Shown here: in pieces, positions 57,857 to 64,000 of the stretch
Layout: each line of letters starts with the position of its first letter
Position numbering within the stretch: position 1 is the first letter of the stretch
Assembly (NCBI GenBank): GCA_025667525.1
Contig: JANFOE010000053.1
Location: 808,501-872,500 of the forward strand
Length of the DNA stretch: 64,000 nucleotides
Direction: 5' to 3'
Source: Glebionis coronaria
Taxonomy: Eukaryota > Streptophyta > Magnoliopsida > Asterales > Asteraceae
The notes under the pieces: model-generated
Told to the model about the DNA's origin: nothing
The model's input: the letters and a program-made list of their open reading frames with translations, nothing else
Databases searched by the model: none
Made by a program: the position numbers and the translations under genes

Positions 57857-57869
57857 GTGGCTGTAGTTT
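57857..57869 (+). pseudogene. tRNA-His-like remnant after 101-bp deletion
   Basis: Only GTGGCTGTAGTTT remains. Compared with 32124-32239, 101 bases are lost between two T-runs; a TTT microhomology marks the joint. Confidence 0.85.
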
Positions 57870-58026
57870 TTATGGGATTCTGCTTTACCGTAAATTTAAT
57901 GGGCCTGTGCTTTGTGTTTTGTATTATGGGTTGTGCGCCGTACGTAACACTATGTAGGAAGGTGATTTGAACTCACAACTTGTAGTGCCTGAATGTGCAT
58001 TACATGACCTCGAGCATTAAGCACAG

Positions 58027-58323
58027 TTGTGTCATTTAGACCAGGCATGTAAATCGATCAAGAAGATTAATTTTCATATGAGGAGCTACTTCAACAAGAA
58101 GATCAAGAGCAGACTCATATTAAGTTCGTTCTCTCTTCCCTTTGATGGTACAAATCACTTCAGTTACTTGAATTCTTTGTTGAGAGCATTACATCGTAAT
58201 CGACTACAAACAATCACCTTCATAAAGGAAGAAGGTACGTTATTGTTCTATTTTGATCATAACGGTGTATTTATATTCTTTCCATTTATCCTTCATTATC
58301 TGAACAATTTTCAGGATGGATGA
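58027..58323 (+). pseudogene. F-box/LRR (FBD-like) gene fragment, second copy
   Basis: Duplicate of 32395-32691 with a few substitutions (IKEEGTLL instead of IKEDGTLL). Same limits on the family call. Confidence 0.35.
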
Positions 58324-58598
58324 TAGAAGCCGTTGAAGGTATGCAAAGAGGTTACATATTGACTATAGGCATCTTCAAGTGATGATGGAAGTATAATAGG
58401 TAGCGCGTCTGCTAGTAAAGACTAGATAATGAATTTTGGAGGAACCCGTTACATGTTTATTGTGGTAAATCTTTCATAGAGTGCCTCAAGTTATCGATCT
58501 GCAGTTGAACCTGTCTTGAGTTATGACTATTTTACCAATTGAATCTAGACTAAGTGAATAATGTTTATGGTATGTGGGGAATGGCTTCTTTGGCGTAT

Positions 58599-58805
58599 CT
58601 AGACCAAGTGAATTTGTTTAAAAGAATCACCCATTTTACACGCAGCGGATAATATCGTGTTGAAAGATACTGAACAAGGCCTTTTACCAGGCCAATCAAC
58701 ATGCTCAAAAAGTTCTAAAGCTTCATCCAATGTTTTCTCTTCACAAAGGCCTTTCAAAATCGTGTTGAAAGTTGTGTTATTCGGTTCAATACCTTTCTTT
58801 ATCAT
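58599..58805 (-). pseudogene. PPR protein gene fragment, second copy
   Basis: Duplicate of 32967-33185; 68 codons, about two pentatricopeptide repeats, one substitution in the PNNTTFNTILKG block. Confidence 0.72.
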
Positions 58806-60629
58806 ACTTCTAATCAGCGATGATAACTCTTGAGGTTCACGAGCATGACAGAACTATATAAGTACACGTTATAAACTGCAACATCTAAATCACTACAACT
58901 CATGAGTAGTCCCGACTCCCGATAAAGCGGTAGCTATATACCGATCCGAGAGGATGGGACAAGACCCTTTTGATGTAATGACTCAAAACCTTTGTATCTC
59001 TTAAAAGAGTGAACAATTGAGTCCGATCGAACTTGCAACCTAGCTACAGTGTTAGATGACGAAGACACACCCACCAGACTAAACTATTCTCACATTCATT
59101 AAAGACAATAGCTTTTTATTTAACACCCAGAACATCAAGAGATACTTTTGATGTAAAGACATTATACTACTTTTGTACTCGTTTGGTGTGTGGAGTGAAG
59201 AGATTATTAATGTACTTAATGAGCATAAGTTAACTTACAAACAAGCTGGAATTGGTAACGCAATCTGTCACCCGAGTGGGAGCATTAAAGTGGGATTCGG
59301 AGGGGTCGACAATATGAAAGGTTATTGGTCTTAGCCGAGTAAAAAAAGGAAAGGCCGAGTCACTCCGACAGTTTGGAATAAGACTGTTAAAGCTCTTAAT
59401 TGGTAGCTTATAAAACAAGTCATACCCAACTAGCTGTCTTCCAGAGCAGCAAAAGCCAACCCGTCGTTTGGTTGGTACCAGCACTTCCCTTGTTAACATG
59501 TCAACCCCCACTCCCACTTTTTCCATCCTCTAAAACAGTTGGCACTCTCTTCAAAGACTTACATATTGCTTATCTCGTTAAAATGGTCCAACAGCCGGAC
59601 TATAAAGATACTATAAACAATAATGTTTTATTTACAACAAACATGCTTGTCATATACAATTTGAGCAGAAAGTTAGAAGTGGAAAATAGTTAAAAATATG
59701 CAACTTTATACGGTACTATATGGAAATGACCTGTCCTGTGTTGAAAATCACAAAGAGCCGACATACAAATATGCTAAGTAAGTGAGATATTGAAACAAGT
59801 AGTGGCCAAAATAAGGGTTTATGTAATGAAGCAAACACATGATGGAAAAATGATTAATATGCACGGGTTGGAAATAAGGATGTTGGTGTTAAAGAGAATG
59901 GTCATGAAAAAAAAGTGATCATATTTCAGATTTGTGCAGGTCGGAAATAAGTGAGCCAAAAACGCTTATGGAATGCTACCCGAGTGATAGTGTTGGCACT
60001 CTTTGGTTCCACAAATGGAGGAGATTTTTCGACAAGAAAAATGGATTCAAAGTATTGAAGTTGCATATTAGTAAGGTTGCTGAACCAATTCATTTATATA
60101 CGAGCAATTTTTAAGTTGCATTTTACCAATTTTCTTGTAAGGCTTCCGTAGACATTGAGCAACTAAAGTTGATTCAGTCGAGACCTTATGAACTTGAGCA
60201 TGTTAAGCTACAAACCGAGACTGTTGTACTATACCGACAACAAACCCGAAGTTCGATAACGCGGAACCGCTAGATCGCGAGTTGTATCGAGCACAAGTGG
60301 CGAACACGAGAGACTACAAAGAACCGACAAACATATATGTACACGGAATACCCTCAACTACCTCTTTATTAATACACGAGAGGAATAGAAAAAGACAAAT
60401 CGTTTTTAAGGTTTCTATTTTCAACTCACGTCAATAAAGTATGCATGAATACAAATAAGATGGTTGCATCTCACGTGGATAAGAAACATAAATAAAGTCG
60501 ATATGTCTTGTTATGATTGAAAAACTACAAAGTTCGAATATCATTAAAATACATAATCGTATTCTTTTTGGGTTTTAATATTCGATTAATGACAAAGGTT
60601 TGTTGTCAGTTGTTGCGGGTTCTTGTGTA

Positions 60630-60860
60630 CAAGTTTGATCGTGGTTTGCTTGGGTTTTCAAGTTAGCGATTGGATTGACTTGTTCATGATCGAGGGTTTA
60701 GAGTATCTAATAAATTCGATTTGCAAGAAGGGTTTTTCTTGTGGTTCAAGTTTGATCGTGGTTCGCTTGGGTATTCAAGTTTACGATCGGGTTGCTTGTT
60801 CGTGATCGAGGGTTTAGAGGTTCTCTAATAAATTCGATTTGCAAGAAAAGGTTTTAGCAA
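60630..60860 (+). repeat. 117-bp tandem duplication in the element's leader
   Basis: CAAGTTTGATCGTGGTT recurs at 60630 and 60747; both units end near AATAAATTCGATTTGCAAGA. Confidence 0.75.
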
Positions 60861-61346
60861 CAACGGGTATATTGCACACGGCTTGCGAGGCTTGTCAGGA
60901 AAGTTGGTTAAGAAACAACATGACAAGGTTTGTAGCAAGGTTAAAGAAGATTCAAGACTTGTCGAGGTTGCAAGATTTCTTAGGTTATTAGAAATTGGTT
61001 TTGCAAAATTAAAAGTACGACAAGGGTTACTTCAAAAGGAGTCGGGTACTTTCTTGATTCAAGGGTTGTCGATTTGTTGGTTAGGTTAATTTCCAAGGCT
61101 CAATCGATATTTGAGTAAGAAAGGGTGTTCTTTTGAAGGGTTACTTGGTTTGATCGATTTCTAAGAAGGTTTCTCTTAGGGTTATATCGATAAAGCAAGG
61201 GTTTTTCTTTATACAAGGGGGCTTCGTAATTCGTGATTGTGAGGTTTAATATATCACAAGGTTTAGCGAATTATCGAAGGGACTTTGTCGGTTTGTGATT
61301 GTGATATTTTCACAAGGTTTAGCAAACAACAAAGGGATAAAGAAGA

Positions 61347-61886
61347 ATGGCTAGTTCTATAACTAGGTTTGACATCGAAAATTTCGATGGGTTTAATGTA
61401 CACAAGCATGGAGGTTCTAAACAAGTTGGATTCAAACAACTTGGTCCTGGTGTTAAAACAGGAGTCTATGAAGTACATGTTTATAAACGTGTTTGGTTTG
61501 AGGTGGAACTGCAGGGAGCTCAGGGGGATCGTGAAGCTGAGATTTTTCAGGTTAGTAACGATCATGTTGCAGTGGCTCAAAGACGGTTTGAGGTGGAACT
61601 GCATGGAGCTCAAAAGGGTCGTGAAGCTGAGGTTTTTCAGGTTAGTAACGATCATGCTGCAGTGGCTCAAAGACGGTTGAAGGACAAACAACCTGAAGTG
61701 AAGGCAAACACGGGCTGCTTGATAAATGAGCAGGAAAATGTACACCTTGGTATAAAGGTGGGGGCAAACATTACGGTAACCGGAGTACCTGGTCAAGAGG
61801 GTGCGGAGGGTAATGTTGCTGAGGAGAAGAACGAGAAGGAGTCTATGGAAGCTAATCTAGGGAAATTACAGAAGTACAATGCCTAG
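61347..61886 (+). CDS. Short gag-start reading frame of the copia-like element
   Basis: 179 codons. The first about 17 residues (MASSITRFDIENFDGFN) match the way copia Gag proteins begin. The rest is unlike Gag: a 30-residue segment starting FEVELQGAQ and ending AVAQRR is duplicated in tandem (about 61498-61587 and 61588-61677), followed by a charged, glutamate-rich tail. There is no zinc knuckle, protease, integrase or reverse transcriptase. The frame ends about 90 bases before the 3' LTR. It is probably a leftover that keeps packaging sequence rather than a working protein; translation is uncertain. Confidence 0.5.
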   Translation: MASSITRFDIENFDGFNVHKHGGSKQVGFKQLGPGVKTGVYEVHVYKRVWFEVELQGAQGDREAEIFQVSNDHVAVAQRRFEVELHGAQKGREAEVFQVSNDHAAVAQRRLKDKQPEVKANTGCLINEQENVHLGIKVGANITVTGVPGQEGAEGNVAEEKNEKESMEANLGKLQKYNA

Positions 61887-61976
61887 TAGACAAGGTGGTT
61901 CCTGGTTCGAGGTTCCAACACCGGTAAAGGGTGTTGAGTATCGGTTATGTTTAAGTGTTACTCCTAAGGTGGAAAT

Positions 61977-62357
61977 TGTTGGAATTTAGTAGTAAACTTA
62001 AATATAGTTTAGGAACTTAAGTGTACTTTGTAATATAGATTAGGAATAGACTTGTATTAGGAAGTATTTAGGTTAACTTCTTAAGTTGGTTTATAGGAAA
62101 TTTCCTATTTAACTTAAGACGGTGCCACCCCCTCATCTCTATAAATAGGGATAAGGGGGGATCCTAGTTCATTAAATTATTCTTCCTCAATGTAGTCTTT
62201 ATTAGGGTTATTAATAAATAGGTAGTTGAGGGTATTCCGTGTGCATATATGTTTGTCGGTTCTTTGTAGTCTCTCGTGTCGCTACTTGCTCGATACAACT
62301 CGCGATCTAGCGGTTCCGCGTTATCGAGCTTCGGGTTGTTGTCGGTTTCGTACAACA
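61977..62357 (+). repeat. 3' LTR of the copia-like element
   Basis: 381 bp, TG...CA, with TATAAATA at 62140-62147 and a polypurine tract directly before it (61966-61976). Its final 149 bases are present inverted at the left end of the element. Confidence 0.82.
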
Positions 62358-63484
62358 GAGACAATTAAAGAGTTATCAGTTTGTGTAGATGTAATGAATG
62401 CGCTGTCGTGGTGTTGTCGTACTCGATCTTTAACTACAACATCAGACTTTTCTTCCCTAGATTTTGAAGAACGGAGCCATTTTGTCATGGTAAGACCATA
62501 AGGGTTACATTCACTCTTGTTGATGGATTTTGAAGAACGGAACTCTAGAAAGATGCTTAATCAACAATGTCAGTTTCTTTTTTTAATTCCATGGTTGCGT
62601 AAAGTTACCAATTGTATCTATTAAATTTGTTTTCAGTTTGCATATGATCGAAGCTACTTCAACAAGAAGATCAAGAGCAAACTAATATTAAGTTCGTTCT
62701 CTCTTCCCCTTTGTATGGTACAAATCACTTCAGTGACTTGAATTCTTTGTTGAGAGCATTACATCTTAATCGACTACAAACAATCACCTTCATAAAGGAA
62801 GAAGGTACATTTTTGTGCTATTGTGGTCATGACTGTGTATTTATATTCTTTCAATTTATTGTTGATTATCTGAACAATTTCTGGAAGGATGATAACGAAA
62901 CCATTAAAGGTATGCAAGGAGGCTGCATGATGCATTGACTATAGGCATCTCTTCAAGTGATGATGATGGAAGTATAATAGGTAACGCGTCACGCTAGTAA
63001 AAACTAGATAATGAATTTTGGAGGAATCCATTACATGTTTATTCTGGTAAATGTTTCAGACTGCCTCAAGTTGTCTGCAGTTGTACTGGTGGTATAATGT
63101 TTATTGTGGTCTTTTTCCAGGCCAATCAACATGCTCTCATTTCTTTGACTGAAAAAGTCAGTGTGTCATCTGCCAAACATTCCCAAGTATCGGGCACAAG
63201 GGCTAGGCGAAGCTGGGCCACCAAAGAGAGATACGAGAGCTCTTGAATTCAGTCGGAGATCTTATGCGCCTAGTCCGTGGCCAATTGAAAACGAGTCCTT
63301 TTGAGGCGCCATGACCAATATTCTGTTGAGGTTGCAGTAAAATTACCTGTGGGAACACAAATAAGGGCAAAGTTATGTACCTTGTTGTTAAGCAATAAAC
63401 CTTTTCTATAAAGATATAAAAACAGTATTATAGAAAATATTTAAGAGAAAAAAGAGAATATTAAAAAGTTTGAAAAAAATATTA

Positions 63485-63536
63485 CCGCTGCCAGGACTCA
63501 AACCTGGGATATGTTTTTGACAATATGCTACAGCGG
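63485..63536. repeat. CCGCTG/CAGCGG foldback repeat, copy 6 (short)
   Basis: Duplicate of the short copy at 35725. Confidence 0.5.
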
Positions 63537-64000
63537 ATTTTGTTAATATCTTTCACCTTTTAATTTATTTAAACACTAAATACAAGATGGTATAATGGGC
63601 TCTGCTAATTTTGTTCTACATATATAATGGGCCGTATTTTGTTTACGGTAAAAACCGTAGCTAATTATTAGTACTATTTTCATATAGTTTCGAGAATTTA
63701 AAGAACTGAAGGTTCGTTCTAGGTCATACAAAACAAACATCATAACTATACAAACTCTAAACTTAATAACGTGACCATACATGCATAGTAAGATCGGCAT
63801 ACTATACAAAGATCGATGAAAGATCCAAGGTTAAGAACGATGAATATATATAAACAAATTACAAATAAAACAAATTTTGAAAGCCCTCAGTCTAGTGTTC
63901 CCAGCATGGAGTAGAGCTGCAACTCATAACCCAAAGCGCAACATTAGTTTATCCCTTAGGGTGTGGCTGGCCCCTACTAAGATCCGTGATTGGGTGTTTG
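63537..64000. other. Intergenic DNA at the window end
   Basis: Duplicate of 35777-36250; no gene recognised. The duplication continues to the last base. Confidence 0.5.

Larger units (their letters stand above)
60222..62357 (+). mobile_element. Non-autonomous copia-like element with two inverted U5 ends
   Basis: 2136 bp flanked by GAGAC (60217-60221, 62358-62362); absent at the matching place in copy 1 (about 34599), so it inserted after the duplication. The right end is a normal LTR, 61977-62357 (TGTTGGAATTTAG...TACAACA) with TATAAATA at 62140, preceded by a polypurine tract AAGGTGGAAAT. The left end is not a direct LTR but the reverse complement of the last about 150 bases of that LTR (60222-60374 against 62209-62357). 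Internal sequence holds a 117-bp tandem leader repeat and a short gag-like frame. No primer site is found. Confidence 0.85.
59930..62892 (+). pseudogene. F-box/LRR (FBD-like) relic split by a copia-like insertion
   Basis: Duplicate of 34316-35137. Exon sequence 59930-60221 is interrupted by the element 60222-62357 and resumes at 62358 after a repeated GAGAC. The stop after the first exon piece and the frameshift in the last exon are shared with copy 1, so the gene was dead before duplication. Confidence 0.5.
51212..64000. repeat. Segmental duplication, copy 2 (runs off the window)
   Basis: Collinear with 25508-36250. The left border lies within 20 bases of the hAT-like end ACACCCCTG and directly follows the 3' flank of the FAR1-like gene. 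Own changes: the copia-like insertion at 60222, the tRNA deletion at 57870, a shorter C tract at 53211, and about 25 extra bases near 57377. Confidence 0.93.

Overview
The window is nuclear DNA of a flowering plant, most likely a eudicot; an aster-family host is my guess from the repeat style and cannot be proven here. Reasons: spliced GT-AG genes, plant-type mobile elements of nearly every class, AT-rich intergenic DNA, and copies of a tRNA-His(GUG)-like sequence. It is gene-poor and repeat-rich. Only two genes look intact: a 12-exon GET4 gene on the minus strand (42443-47056) and a two-exon defensin-like gene (37049-37397, +). A third, a FAR1/FRS-type gene derived from a Mutator transposase (47977-51076, +), is well preserved in exons 1-3 but has a frameshift near its C-terminus. 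It stands head to head with GET4 and probably shares a promoter region with it.

Region by region. 1-2419 is degenerate composite repeat with a tRNA-His-like copy and a trace of a PPR gene. 2420-11692 is a complete non-autonomous Ty3/Gypsy element (Athila/Tat-like) with two 1907-bp LTRs, 5-bp target duplications and a tRNA-Asp primer site, but no reverse transcriptase or integrase; its LTRs carry an unusual array of about 28 TATTCCGNATAGG units. 11698-15080 is composite repeat with a SINE. 15081-18234 is a small minus-strand LTR element in the form LTR-internal-LTR-internal-LTR. 18809-24125 is a CACTA transposon with a broken transposase and a C48 peptidase remnant. 25508-36250 and 51212-64000 are two copies of one segmental duplication (roughly 1% different by eye). 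They carry a hAT-like element with a Mutator-like element nested in it, tRNA-His-like copies, and PPR and F-box/LRR gene fragments. Copy 2 also received a 2.1-kb copia-like insertion with two inverted U5 ends. 38398-42258 is a possible PIF/Harbinger-like element with palindromic tandem repeats and a GRF zinc-finger fragment.

Functional links: GET4 would act with GET3 in delivering tail-anchored proteins to the ER, and the defensin-like peptide would be secreted; nothing connects the two. Most remaining coding sequence belongs to mobile elements or to decayed PPR and F-box copies multiplied by local duplication. The most unusual signals are (i) a perfect 12-bp palindrome found repeatedly in all three coding-region introns of the FAR1-like gene and in none of its exons, with a different palindrome filling its 5'UTR intron; (ii) the near-palindromic array inside the Ty3 LTRs; and (iii) the double-U5 copia insertion.
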